Below, piece by piece: positions 42,315-50,911 of a stretch of 64,000 bases of DNA. The position numbers and the translations under genes were made by a program. The stretch's first letter is position 1. Every line of letters begins with the position of its first letter. This DNA comes from Lachnospiraceae bacterium (GTDB lineage: Bacteria; Bacillota; Clostridia; Lachnospirales; Bianqueaceae), in contig JAAWDX010000003.1 of the NCBI GenBank assembly GCA_022794035.1, positions 186,001 to 250,000 on the forward strand, given 5' to 3'. The notes beneath the pieces are model-generated. The model saw only the letters and a program-made list of their open reading frames with translations. It was not told where the DNA came from and ran no database searches.

Positions 42315-43243
42315 TTTATGTGTTATTTGTAGCAGGTCTGATCTTAATTATTAAAGGCGGAGATATCTTTGTAGATGCCTCTGTGTGGATTGCAGAGGCA
42401 TTTAAAGTGCCTAAATTTGTCATCGGGGCAACGGTGGTCAGTATTGCTACGACCCTGCCGGAGCTTTTGGTATCTCTGATGGCGGCCTCTCAAGGAAAGG
42501 TGGATGTAGCGGTCGGCAACGCCGTAGGATCCGTAACGGCCAACATCGGACTCATTTTGGGAGTCGGACTCTTGTTCTCTCCCTTTGCAATGCCGAAAAA
42601 GCATTTTACCTTGAAGGGTCTCCTCATGGTGGCATCCATTGCTCTTTTGTTTGTATTATGTCTTGGCGGCGCCATGCCCATGGGTTTGGGGATGCTGCTT
42701 TTCATACCGCTGATTCTGGCCACATGGGATAGTCTAAGAGCCGGCAAGAATGAAAAAGAGGAAGCGGCGCAGCCGGTTGCGACCGACAAATGGACCATTG
42801 GAGCCAATATAGCTAAGTTCGTAATCGGTACAGCCGGCATTGTAGCCGGCGCCAATCTGCTGATCGACAACGGCAGCCTGATTGCTGAGCAGTGGGGCGT
42901 GCCGGAAGGCGTGATCGCCGTAATCTTCATTGCCATCGGGACCTCGCTTCCCGAGCTGATTACCATGATCACCGCGATCCGCAAGAAACAGACCTCATTA
43001 TCGCTGGGCAATATCATCGGAGCCAATATCATTGATATCACCCTCATTCTTCCCGTCTGTTCCTTAGTATCCGGCAGTGCGCTGCCGCTCAGCGCCCGGT
43101 CGCTCTCGATGGACTTCCCCATTTGCCTGGGGCTCGCGCTCATTGCCATTATTCCTTCCATATTTACAGGGAAATTTCAAAGATGGCAGGGCGGCGTATT
43201 AGTAGTCAGCTATTTGGCATATGCAGTTGTGACATTCATGTAA
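42299..43243 (+). CDS. CaCA-family calcium/sodium antiporter (YrbG-like)
   Basis: 314 residues, ten predicted helices in two inverted repeats. The alpha-repeat motifs are 'GATVVSIATTLPELLVSLMA' in the first half and 'IAIGTSLPELITMITA' in the second, both with the ion-binding Glu. Exchanges cytosolic Ca2+ for Na+ or H+. Its ATG is within the deacylase gene's end. Confidence 0.93.
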   Translation: MESVLIYVLFVAGLILIIKGGDIFVDASVWIAEAFKVPKFVIGATVVSIATTLPELLVSLMAASQGKVDVAVGNAVGSVTANIGLILGVGLLFSPFAMPKKHFTLKGLLMVASIALLFVLCLGGAMPMGLGMLLFIPLILATWDSLRAGKNEKEEAAQPVATDKWTIGANIAKFVIGTAGIVAGANLLIDNGSLIAEQWGVPEGVIAVIFIAIGTSLPELITMITAIRKKQTSLSLGNIIGANIIDITLILPVCSLVSGSALPLSARSLSMDFPICLGLALIAIIPSIFTGKFQRWQGGVLVVSYLAYAVVTFM

Positions 43244-43309
43244 TCGGATAACCGCAGTTCGGTTGCTTCATCGCTTGCGCCATTTTTCATCGCGTCCGCT
43301 GTTTCCGCT

Positions 43310-43495
43310 GTTTCCGCCGCCACTGGCGGAACTGGGCGAAATAGCTGAACTTTTTCCGCCGTGTCTGGTGGAACTTTTATAAATAGCGTAAGATTCACAG
43401 TCAGCAAGACTCTTAAAATAGAAAATAGCGTAAAAAATTCCGCCATGCAAATTTGAAACCTTATGCATGGCGGAAATTTTTACGCTATTTTTTGA
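43310..43495. repeat. Mosaic inverted repeat, copy 5, with giant hairpin
   Basis: A 28-bp stem, arms 43422-43449 and 43464-43492, combines AAAATAGCGTAAAAA with TTCCGCCATGCA. The left part, GCCGCCACTGGCGGAA then AAATAGCTGAA, aligns with the reverse complement of copy 4. It can terminate both convergent transcripts (43243 + and 43544 -). Confidence 0.7.
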
Positions 43496-43543
43496 TTTTT
43501 ACATTTGATGGCTCAACGCAGCAAAGCTCAAAGAGTTTTCTGC

Positions 43544-44302
43544 TTATTCCGCAATCAATTGCTTCATAGAATATAAGCCGGGAGCCTGCTGGATCAGAAA
43601 AGCGGCGGCATTCAGTGCACCGCTGCCGAAGATTTCACGGCTGAGCGCAGTATGCTTAATTTCAAAAAGCTCATCATGTCCGGCAAAAAGAACCGTGTGC
43701 TCTCCCACAATCGTACCGCCGCGCAGTGCGGTCATGCCGATTTCATGAGGGTCGCGTGCACTGCGCTTTTCGCAGCGGTCGGTGCTCATATAGTATTCAT
43801 TTCCCAGTGTATTGATCAGGACATGCCCGATTGAAAGTGCCGTACCGCTGGGAGCATCCAGCTTGCGATTGTGGTGGCGTTCATTGATTTCAATATCAAA
43901 ACCTGCAGGAGACAGGATCGCGGCAGCCTTTTGGCACAGCTCTGTCAGCAGGTTGATACCAAGGGACATGTTAGCAGAAAAGAAAATGGGAATCTCTTTA
44001 GCAGCAGCCTGAATTGCCTTTTGCTGCTCTTCGTTTAGCCCGGTGGTGCACAGCACTAAAGGCTTGCGAGCCTGCTTGCAGGCCTGCAGCAAAGAGGGAA
44101 CGGCAGCGGCAGTACTAAAATCAATGACACAATCGTAAGGATCTGTTATGTCATTTAAAGAAGAAAAAACGGGGTAGCCAAGATCATCAGCTGAATGAAT
44201 GTCAAGTCCGGCTACGATAGAAAACCGCGGATCCTCTTTTACAAGAGAGGTGATCACACGGCCCATATGGCCGGTACAGCCGTGAAGTACAATGCGAATC
44301 AT
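43544..44302 (-). CDS. dapB: 4-hydroxy-tetrahydrodipicolinate reductase
   Basis: 252 residues from ATG 44302 (GGAGG site, spacing 5); an upstream in-frame ATG at 44359 lies in the structured leader and is not used. NAD(P)H loop 'LHGCTGHMGR', active site 'ERHHNRKLDAPSGTA' and 'FDIEINERHH'. Reduces HTPA in the lysine/meso-DAP pathway, giving DAP for MurE in the cluster next door and for dipicolinate in spores. A promoter, a 20-residue upstream ORF and hairpins precede it. Confidence 0.95.
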   Translation of the reverse strand: MIRIVLHGCTGHMGRVITSLVKEDPRFSIVAGLDIHSADDLGYPVFSSLNDITDPYDCVIDFSTAAAVPSLLQACKQARKPLVLCTTGLNEEQQKAIQAAAKEIPIFFSANMSLGINLLTELCQKAAAILSPAGFDIEINERHHNRKLDAPSGTALSIGHVLINTLGNEYYMSTDRCEKRSARDPHEIGMTALRGGTIVGEHTVLFAGHDELFEIKHTALSREIFGSGALNAAAFLIQQAPGLYSMKQLIAE

Positions 44303-44318
44303 AAAAACCTCCAATTCT

Positions 44319-44421
44319 GGAGCGTAAGCGTTCCGATATATATCGAAGCGCTGCGACAAAGCGACGAGAAATTTGCGAAGGCGATTTCTCGTCTGCTCTC
44401 CATGCCTATTTGTGACGCTCC
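44319..44421 (-). promoter_or_regulatory. Structured dapB leader
   Basis: Minus strand: GGAGCGT (44415-44421, inside the upstream ORF) can pair with ACGCTCC (44319-44325). Alternatively GGAACGCTTACGCTCC (44319-44334) folds alone. Between them, GACGAGAAAT pairs with ATTTCTCGTC (44363-44393). The structures compete just before the dapB ribosome site. Confidence 0.55.
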
Positions 44422-44468
44422 GGCACCAATAGAGATATGAAAAATGAGTTATTAAACTTATTTTTCAT
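44406..44468 (-). CDS. Upstream leader peptide of dapB, 20 residues
   Basis: ATG 44468 is preceded by TGGAGGTAAT and predicted to lie about 23 nt from the transcription start. The peptide begins MKNKFNNSFF and ends VPERHK, stop TAG 44406-44408. The ORF contains three Lys codons, one as its last codon. It ends before the competing hairpins. Translation of it would cover GGAGCGT. I infer a regulatory leader; a coding role is not excluded. Confidence 0.55.
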   Translation of the reverse strand: MKNKFNNSFFISLLVPERHK

Positions 44469-44497
44469 ATTACCTCCATATATTGTGTTTGCAAAAA

Positions 44498-44526
44498 ATT
44501 ATATCACACTCTGTAGAATAGGTCAA
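44498..44526 (-). promoter_or_regulatory. Sigma-A promoter of dapB
   Basis: Minus strand TTGACC (44521-44526), 17-bp spacer, TATAAT (44498-44503). Confidence 0.8.
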
Positions 44527-44610
44527 ATTGTACGTTGCCAACAGTGCATTTTAAGCGCAAAAAAAGAAGCCGGATCCCTGTAAAAAATTTTTAGAAATTC
44601 TAAAAAAACC

Positions 44611-44639
44611 TTGTAAAGGGAGAAGGCATGTGTTAGAAT
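44611..44639 (+). promoter_or_regulatory. Promoter of the mraZ/dcw operon
   Basis: TTGTAA (44611-44616), 17-bp spacer, TAGAAT (44634-44639), just upstream of the MraZ-type repeats. Confidence 0.65.
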
Positions 44640-44649
44640 GGTAACCAAG

Positions 44650-44674
44650 TGGAAGGAAATGGAACGATTTGGAG
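44650..44674 (+). promoter_or_regulatory. Candidate MraZ operator
   Basis: Three 5-bp direct repeats TGGAA (44650), TGGAA (44660), TGGAG (44670), each with 5-bp spacer, exactly the period described for MraZ boxes (TGGGN in E. coli). A fourth TGGAG occurs at 44685. Confidence 0.65.
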
Positions 44675-44700
44675 CAAAAAGGAGTGGAGGTGAAGACGTA

Positions 44701-45150
44701 ATGTTCTTTGGTGAATATCGCCATAGTGTAGACGATAAAGGCCGCATTATCATGCCGGCAAAGTTTCGTGAACAGCTGGGCAATGTATTTTATATCACCA
44801 TCGATCTTTGGGGCAAAGAAGAAGAAAAATGCCTGTACGTCTACGCTGAAGAGGATTTTAAGGTGCTGTGTGATAAACTTCGTCAGATGGCAGCCAGCGA
44901 TTCCGAAACCCGTAAGCTCTATCGTAAATTCTATTCTCGCGTGCAGGATACTTCCGTTGATAAACAGGGACGCGTCATGCTTGCAACAGAATTGAGAGAA
45001 CATGCCGGTTTAGATAAAGATATCGTGCTGGCAGGCCAAGACGACCACATTGAAATTTGGAACCGCGAGAAATGGGAAGCGTATAATGAAGACGATGAGT
45101 TCTTTGAGTCGAACAAGCTGGCTGAAGGGTTGAAAGCTAGTGGGATCTAA
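44701..45150 (+). CDS. mraZ: Transcriptional regulator MraZ
   Basis: 149 residues from ATG 44701 (GGAGGTGA site); an upstream in-frame ATG at 44638 overlaps the promoter. Two AbrB-like repeats with 'DxKGR' motifs: 'HSVDDKGRIIMPAKFRE' and 'TSVDKQGRVMLATELRE'. It forms a ring that binds the repeats before its own gene and controls the dcw operon. Confidence 0.95.
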   Translation: MFFGEYRHSVDDKGRIIMPAKFREQLGNVFYITIDLWGKEEEKCLYVYAEEDFKVLCDKLRQMAASDSETRKLYRKFYSRVQDTSVDKQGRVMLATELREHAGLDKDIVLAGQDDHIEIWNREKWEAYNEDDEFFESNKLAEGLKASGI

Positions 45151-45169
45151 TTAAATCGAGGGTGAGAAC

Positions 45170-46105
45170 GTGGAATTCAAACATGTATCCGTCTTAAAGA
45201 ACGAATGTATCGAAGGGCTTCACATTCAGGCTTCCGGCACTTATGTTGATGGAACATTTGGCGGAGGCGGTCATGCTATGGAAATTATCAGCCGATTAAA
45301 CGGGAACGGCCGTTTCATAGGAATTGACCAAGATCAGGACGCAGTAGAAAATGGCCGCACCAGACTGGAACCATATAAAAATAAAGCGCAGCTGGTGCGG
45401 GATAATTTTTCTAACATAAGTCATATCATGAAAGACTTGCATATTGTGGCCATTGATGGTATACTACTAGATATTGGGGTATCTTCATATCAGCTGGACA
45501 CAGGAGAGCGCGGTTTCTCTTATATGCATAATGCCGAGCTGGATATGAGGATGGATCAACGAAATCCCATAACAGCCAGGCGCATAGTAGCAGAATATTC
45601 AGAGAGAGAGCTGGCCCGGATCATCAGGGAGTACGGAGAAGAACGATGGGCAAGCCGGATTGCACGATTTATCGTGCAAGAGAGAGAGACGGCGCCCATT
45701 GAAACAACCGGACAACTGGTGGAGGTCATTAAAAAAGCGGTGCCCAAGAGTGCCAGAAAAGACGGACCTCATCCGGCCAAGCGAACCTTTCAGGCACTGC
45801 GCATTGCAGTGAATAATGAGCTTGGGATTTTGGAACAGTCGATTCAGGATATGGTAGAGCTGTTAAGCCCCCAAGGGCGGCTTTGTATCATTACCTTTCA
45901 TTCATTAGAGGATCGAATTGTAAAGCAAACTTTTCATAAATTAGAACATCCGTGTACATGCCCTCCGGAATTTCCGGTATGTGTGTGCGGAAAAAAGCCG
46001 AGTATCCGGGTAATTACCCGAAAACCCATCATCCCTTCCGAGGAAGAGATGGCAGTTAATCCGCGGTCCCGCAGCGCCAAGCTGAGGATTGCAGAGAAAC
46101 TCTGA
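45170..46105 (+). CDS. rsmH: 16S rRNA (cytosine(1402)-N(4))-methyltransferase
   Basis: 311 residues, GTG start 45170 after GAGGGTGAG. SAM-binding motif '[15 protein letters not shown]', then 'IDQDQDAV', '[14 protein letters not shown]' and '[11 protein letters not shown]'. Methylates N4 of C1402 in the ribosomal P-site. Placement after mraZ is classical. Confidence 0.97.
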   Translation: MEFKHVSVLKNECIEGLHIQASGTYVDGTFGGGGHAMEIISRLNGNGRFIGIDQDQDAVENGRTRLEPYKNKAQLVRDNFSNISHIMKDLHIVAIDGILLDIGVSSYQLDTGERGFSYMHNAELDMRMDQRNPITARRIVAEYSERELARIIREYGEERWASRIARFIVQERETAPIETTGQLVEVIKKAVPKSARKDGPHPAKRTFQALRIAVNNELGILEQSIQDMVELLSPQGRLCIITFHSLEDRIVKQTFHKLEHPCTCPPEFPVCVCGKKPSIRVITRKPIIPSEEEMAVNPRSRSAKLRIAEKL

Positions 46106-46142
46106 CAGGAGGGATGCGGAAGATACCAGGGAGGAAATAAAA

Positions 46143-46733
46143 ATGCCGAGACAAATGGCGCAGCAGGAGGCTCGTTTTTCTGCTGAAGATTTTTTTGAAG
46201 ATTACGAATCAGAATATAATCCGAAACAAATGCCGTATACGCAGGGCAGCTTAGCGGTAGAGGTGGAAGTACCGGAAAGAATACCGGACAGAAGACGTCT
46301 ACCCAAACAGCAGAAAAGCCAGAAACGGGTGCAGAAAACGGTTTCCAATACAAGACAGCGTGTTCGAAAGGCAATCGATATGGCACAGATCAAAAGTAAA
46401 TTTAACTTTTTCCTATGTGCTGGGCTGGTGTTAGCCGGTTGTATGGCAGTAGTCCTGATGTATGTACAGGTGTTTAATCAGGAGACGCAGATCGAGCAGC
46501 TCAAAGGACAGCTGACGGCGGCGAGAGATGCCAACGCAATCGCGCAGGAGACTGTAATAGAGCAGATGACGATGGCAGATTTATACAGCTATGCTACAGG
46601 AGAGCTGGGAATGGTAGAAGCCGACGGCAATACGACGATTCGTATAAAGGTCGAGAACCAGAGCTATACCACAAGCAGCTTGCCGATAGAAAATGCCAGT
46701 GAAAGCAAGGTGTCTTTTCACTGGTTTGGGTAA
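46143..46733 (+). CDS. ftsL: FtsL-like cell division protein
   Basis: 196 residues from ATG 46143 (GGAGGAAAT). Acidic then basic cytosolic N-terminal region of about 85 residues, one transmembrane helix (about 88-112, 'FFLCAGLVLAGCMAVVLMY') and a short periplasmic coiled coil ('NQETQIEQLKGQLTAARDAN') ending near the C-terminus. Topology and place between rsmH and the PBP gene identify it as FtsL, partner of DivIB and DivIC. Sequence conservation in this family is low. Confidence 0.75.
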   Translation: MPRQMAQQEARFSAEDFFEDYESEYNPKQMPYTQGSLAVEVEVPERIPDRRRLPKQQKSQKRVQKTVSNTRQRVRKAIDMAQIKSKFNFFLCAGLVLAGCMAVVLMYVQVFNQETQIEQLKGQLTAARDANAIAQETVIEQMTMADLYSYATGELGMVEADGNTTIRIKVENQSYTTSSLPIENASESKVSFHWFG

Positions 46734-46748
46734 GGGTCATAAAAAAGG

Positions 46749-46780
46749 GGCTGACAGGGCGCGCGAGCGCTTTGTCAGCC
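46749..46780 (+). other. Hairpin between ftsL and first PBP gene
   Basis: GGCTGACA pairs with TGTCAGCC around a GC-rich loop; no T-run, so a processing or partial attenuation site rather than a full terminator. Confidence 0.4.
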
Positions 46781-46822
46781 ATATCCATATATAATCAAAT
46801 ATAAAGTAAGGAAGGAATCTGT

Positions 46823-48814
46823 ATGGCAGCCAAAAGAAAAAAAAGAGCGCAGGGTTCAAGGGCAAGAGTGGGACGCCTGCTTTTTATTTTATGTTTAACC
46901 GTTAGCTTGCTGGGAGTTGTGTTTTTACGAGTTATCTATATTAAAAATGTGCATGGAGAGGAATATCAGCAGAGGGCGCAGCAGCAGCAGATTGAGTCAA
47001 CGGATGTGACGATTCCGGCGCTGCGCGGCAGCATTGTCGATCGCAACGGCAATGTGCTGGCAGAGAGCGCCAGAGTATATAATGTAATTTTGGACTGCCA
47101 GGTCCTGATTGAAGCAAAGGAGTCTCTGCAGATCAGCACGATTGAGCTTTTGATGAGTACGTTAAATCTGGATAAAGAAGAGGTCATTCGGCAGTACATG
47201 ACAGAAGCCTATAAAGAATACCGTTATCTAAAGCTGGACGAAGGAAAAGGAATTTCAGTTGCGCAGATGGAGGAGCTGCAAAAAGGAATTGATGACGGCA
47301 AAATCGTAGGCGTTTGGTTCGAAGAGGATGAGGACCGGCAATATATCAATAATTCGCTGGCAGCTCATGTAATCGGATTTAACGGGACATATGGCGTAGA
47401 GCAATATTATGATGAATATTTAAAGGGTGTAGCAGGAAGAAAAATGGTGGTGGCCAGCAATGGCAGCAGCTTTGTTGAAGAATATATTGCCGCTGAGAAC
47501 GGAAAAAATCTAACGCTTACGATTGATTCCAAGGTGCAGTATTATATGGAGCAGATTTTGCAGCAGGGCGTTTTGAGCACGAATGCCATGAAGGGCTGCG
47601 CCATTTGTATGAACCCTAAAACAGGGGAAATATACGGTATGGTGATTATGCCCACCTTCAATCTGAACAATAATGTAGAGCTCTTTGGACTCTCGGATAA
47701 ATACAAAGAAAAAAATCCGGATAAAAACGCGGCCGATTATTACAGCGCCGTATGGACAAACTATGCGATCAGCAGTACCTATGAGCCCGGATCGACCTTT
47801 AAGCCGATGTTTGCCAGTGCCGCTCTTAATGAAGCCGTGATTGGCGTGCAGGATACGATTGTTTGCAGCGGCCGGTATGAGGTATATGATGCGGAAGTGC
47901 AGTGCGCCGGCAGAGAAGCGCATGGCACAGAAACCGTGGCTGATATTATTCGGAATTCCTGTAATGTGGGCATGACCAAGGTCAGCGAAATGCTAAAAAC
48001 CAGTAAGTGGCTGCAATATCAGGAGGCATATGGATTCGCACAGAAAACAGGAATTGATCTCGTCGGCGAGGCCGGCGACTCGCTGGATCTGATTTATATC
48101 AGCGAGGAGCAGGCGGCGGCGCGAGGCAGCACAAATGATATGGGGCCCTTTGAAAAAGCGACAACGGCATTTGGACAGGGCTTTCGCATGACGCCGATTC
48201 AGCTGATCACGGCTTTCTCTTCTGTCATCAATGGAGGAGAGTATTTAAAGCCTTATGTGGTCAGTCAAGTAAGCGGAGAAAATGGCAATATTGTTGAGAT
48301 GCAGTCCAAAGAGGTGCTGCGGTATACGGTTTCAGAAGAGGTGTCCAAGGCCATGCGCCAATATATGTACGGCACGGTTAGCGCGGGTACAGGTATTGCA
48401 GCACAGGTGGCCGGATATGAAATCGGCGGTAAGACAGGTACCGCTGAAAAAATCAATGACGACGGCACCTATGAAGAAGATAAGTATGTGGTTTCCTTTA
48501 TCGGCTTTACGCCCGTAGAGGATCCGGAAGTAGTTTTGCTGGTCATTCTGGACGAGACCGATCGAAATACCAGTGCAGAGGCCGCTAATTTGGCGTCGCA
48601 GATGTTTGAAAAGATTTTGCCGGCGCTGGGGCTTTATCCGGACGCATCAGTCAATCAGCATGTGCCGTCTCCTAATGAAAATAATAGCGGAATTGATATC
48701 GGTGCATCCAGTTCCGTGCCGGAGCCGGATCCAGACAGTTCACAGGAACCTACTGCTCCGGAAGATTCCGATAATCCAAACAGCGAAGAAGGGACCGGCG
48801 GCGAGGGCGAATGA
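46823..48814 (+). CDS. Class B penicillin-binding protein (FtsI/PBP2B-like)
   Basis: 663 residues. N-terminal helix (about 18-40), dimerisation domain with 'LRGSIVDRNGNVLAESA', transpeptidase with SxxK 'STFK' in 'YEPGSTFKPM', SxN 'SCN' and 'GGKTGTAEK'. Crosslinks septal peptidoglycan together with FtsW. C-terminal acidic Ser/Pro/Glu-rich tail, no PASTA domain. ATG after AAGGAAGG. Confidence 0.92.
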   Translation: MAAKRKKRAQGSRARVGRLLFILCLTVSLLGVVFLRVIYIKNVHGEEYQQRAQQQQIESTDVTIPALRGSIVDRNGNVLAESARVYNVILDCQVLIEAKESLQISTIELLMSTLNLDKEEVIRQYMTEAYKEYRYLKLDEGKGISVAQMEELQKGIDDGKIVGVWFEEDEDRQYINNSLAAHVIGFNGTYGVEQYYDEYLKGVAGRKMVVASNGSSFVEEYIAAENGKNLTLTIDSKVQYYMEQILQQGVLSTNAMKGCAICMNPKTGEIYGMVIMPTFNLNNNVELFGLSDKYKEKNPDKNAADYYSAVWTNYAISSTYEPGSTFKPMFASAALNEAVIGVQDTIVCSGRYEVYDAEVQCAGREAHGTETVADIIRNSCNVGMTKVSEMLKTSKWLQYQEAYGFAQKTGIDLVGEAGDSLDLIYISEEQAAARGSTNDMGPFEKATTAFGQGFRMTPIQLITAFSSVINGGEYLKPYVVSQVSGENGNIVEMQSKEVLRYTVSEEVSKAMRQYMYGTVSAGTGIAAQVAGYEIGGKTGTAEKINDDGTYEEDKYVVSFIGFTPVEDPEVVLLVILDETDRNTSAEAANLASQMFEKILPALGLYPDASVNQHVPSPNENNSGIDIGASSSVPEPDPDSSQEPTAPEDSDNPNSEEGTGGEGE

Positions 48815-48892
48815 GCGGATCCTGATAAGCTGTCATAAGTAGCTTCTCTTATAGCATATCCTATCAATAAAAGGAAACAAGAGGAGCTGCTT

Positions 48893-50911
48893 TTGAATAG
48901 TCAATATGTAAATGGGGTTTATCGGACCCGTATGAGGATTTTGGCATGGATTTTATGCGCCTCATTGGCAGCGCTCACCATGCGGGTTGCGTATATTGAG
49001 CTTGTTCGCGGTGACTATCTGGAGGAGATGGCAGATGAGCTCCACAATCGCGAGCGCACGCTGGAGTCAAAGCGAGGAGATATTGTCGACCGAAATGGGA
49101 CAGTGCTGGCCACCAGCGGCTCCATTTGCAGAGTCAGCGTGGTGCATAACCAGATTCAGGATGCCGAGCATGTAGCGAAAAAGCTGGCTGAGATTCTGGG
49201 TCTGGAGTATGAAAAGGTATTAGAAAAGGTACAAAAAAGAGTAGCGCTGCAGATCATCAAAAATCAGGTCAGTGTGGAAGAAGCCAACCAGATCAGAGCG
49301 GAAAATCTGACAGGCGTAATTATCGATGAAAATTATGACAGATATTATCCTTATGGCAGCATGGCTGCCCAAACCATTGGATTTGTTGGCTCGGACAATC
49401 AAGGCGTGGTCGGATTAGAAGTCGCCTATGATCAGTACCTGCAAGGATTGGATGGCCGGATTCTCAGTCTAACTGATGCCAGGGGGATTACCCTGGAGGA
49501 CATTGGAGAGAAGCTGGAGGAGGGAGCCGAAGGGCATGTGCTGCAGACTACGCTGGATGTGAGACTGCAGCAGTATGCTGAGCAGCTGATTGAAAAGGCA
49601 GTTACGCAAAAAAATGCCAAAAAGGGTGCTTTGATTGCCATGAATCCGCAAAACGGCGAGATCTATGCCATGGCGCTGTATCCCAGTTATGATCTTAATG
49701 ATCCGTTCAGTATTCAGGATGAGGCACTGATAGAGCAATGGGAGAGTATGGAAGAAAGCCAGCAGATGGATGCGCTCAATCAGATGTGGCGGAATTGGTG
49801 TATCAATGATACGTATGAGCCCGGATCGACGTTTAAGATTGTAACGGCGTCGGCGGCGCTGGAGGAAGCAATCGTCGGCTTAGATGAAACCTTTCATTGC
49901 GGGGGAAGTCTGGTGGTAGCCGATAGAAAGATTCGCTGCCACAAGGCCGGAGGCCATGGAACCGTTACCTTTTTGCAGGGCATACAGGAATCCTGCAATC
50001 CCGTATTTATGACACTGGCTCTGCGATTGGGTTCCGATCGATTTTATGAATATCTGAAGATTTTTCAATTTGACCAGAAAACAGGAATTGACGTGCCGGG
50101 AGAGGCGAGCGGGATTATGCATAAGCCCGAAAACGTAGGGCCGGTAGAGCTGGCTACGATGGGCTTTGGGCAGTCGCTTACCATTACGCCCATTCAGCTT
50201 CTGCGGGCAGGTGCTGCCATTGTGAATGGAGGCGATCTGATTACGCCGCATTTTGGAAAAGCAATCTTAAATGAAAGCGGCGAGGTGCTGAAGGAGCTGA
50301 CCTATGAGACGGAGGAGCAGGCGATTTCGGCGCAGACTTCAGAAACGATGCGCCTTGCGCTGGAAACGGTTGTTTCAGAAGGCGGCGGCAAGAAGGCCTC
50401 GATCCCGGGCTATCGCATCGGGGGCAAGACGGCTACCAGTCAGAAGCTGCCTAGAAGTGCTCATCAATATATTTCGTCATTTTTGGGCTTTGCCCCGGTG
50501 GATAATCCACAGATTATGGTGCTTTGCCTGGTGGATGAGCCGCAGGGGATTTATTATGGCGGTACGGTGTGCGCGCCGATCGTGAAGGAGTTTTTGGAAA
50601 ATGCACTTCCTTACCTAGGCATAGAGGCGGATTACAGTCTGGTGGATGAAAATTCAGAGCCGGAGTGGGGCGAGGAACCGATTGGGCCGGTAGGGTATGT
50701 GCCGGCGCCGGATGTGATGGGGATGAGCTTTCAGGAGGCAAAGAAGGCTGCCGAGGAGCTGGAGCTGACGCTGGAGGCGCTTGGCAGCGGAGAGGTCGTT
50801 GCAGAGCAGTTTCCGCAGGCGGGCGAGGAGATCCGCAAGGGGACGAAGCTGATTGTATATTTGAAAGGAGAGAGCACGAATGACGATAGAAAAGCTGATG
50901 GAGAAGATTGA
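48893..50911 (+). CDS. Class B penicillin-binding protein with PASTA domain (SpoVD-like)
   Basis: 672 residues, TTG start after AGAGGAG. Same architecture as the previous gene: helix about 15-35, 'KRGDIVDRNGTVLA', SxxK 'STFK', SxN 'SCN'. The third motif reads KTA ('GGKTATSQ') instead of KTG. One C-terminal PASTA domain begins 'VPDVMGMSFQEAKK'. The PASTA domain and tandem location suggest the spore-cortex paralogue SpoVD, while the upstream gene serves division. It overlaps murE by 32 bp. Confidence 0.88.
   Translation: MNSQYVNGVYRTRMRILAWILCASLAALTMRVAYIELVRGDYLEEMADELHNRERTLESKRGDIVDRNGTVLATSGSICRVSVVHNQIQDAEHVAKKLAEILGLEYEKVLEKVQKRVALQIIKNQVSVEEANQIRAENLTGVIIDENYDRYYPYGSMAAQTIGFVGSDNQGVVGLEVAYDQYLQGLDGRILSLTDARGITLEDIGEKLEEGAEGHVLQTTLDVRLQQYAEQLIEKAVTQKNAKKGALIAMNPQNGEIYAMALYPSYDLNDPFSIQDEALIEQWESMEESQQMDALNQMWRNWCINDTYEPGSTFKIVTASAALEEAIVGLDETFHCGGSLVVADRKIRCHKAGGHGTVTFLQGIQESCNPVFMTLALRLGSDRFYEYLKIFQFDQKTGIDVPGEASGIMHKPENVGPVELATMGFGQSLTITPIQLLRAGAAIVNGGDLITPHFGKAILNESGEVLKELTYETEEQAISAQTSETMRLALETVVSEGGGKKASIPGYRIGGKTATSQKLPRSAHQYISSFLGFAPVDNPQIMVLCLVDEPQGIYYGGTVCAPIVKEFLENALPYLGIEADYSLVDENSEPEWGEEPIGPVGYVPAPDVMGMSFQEAKKAAEELELTLEALGSGEVVAEQFPQAGEEIRKGTKLIVYLKGESTNDDRKADGED

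Noticed and set aside
44303-44500. Lysine riboswitch before dapB
   Set aside because: Too short, and the conserved lysine-riboswitch core motifs are absent.
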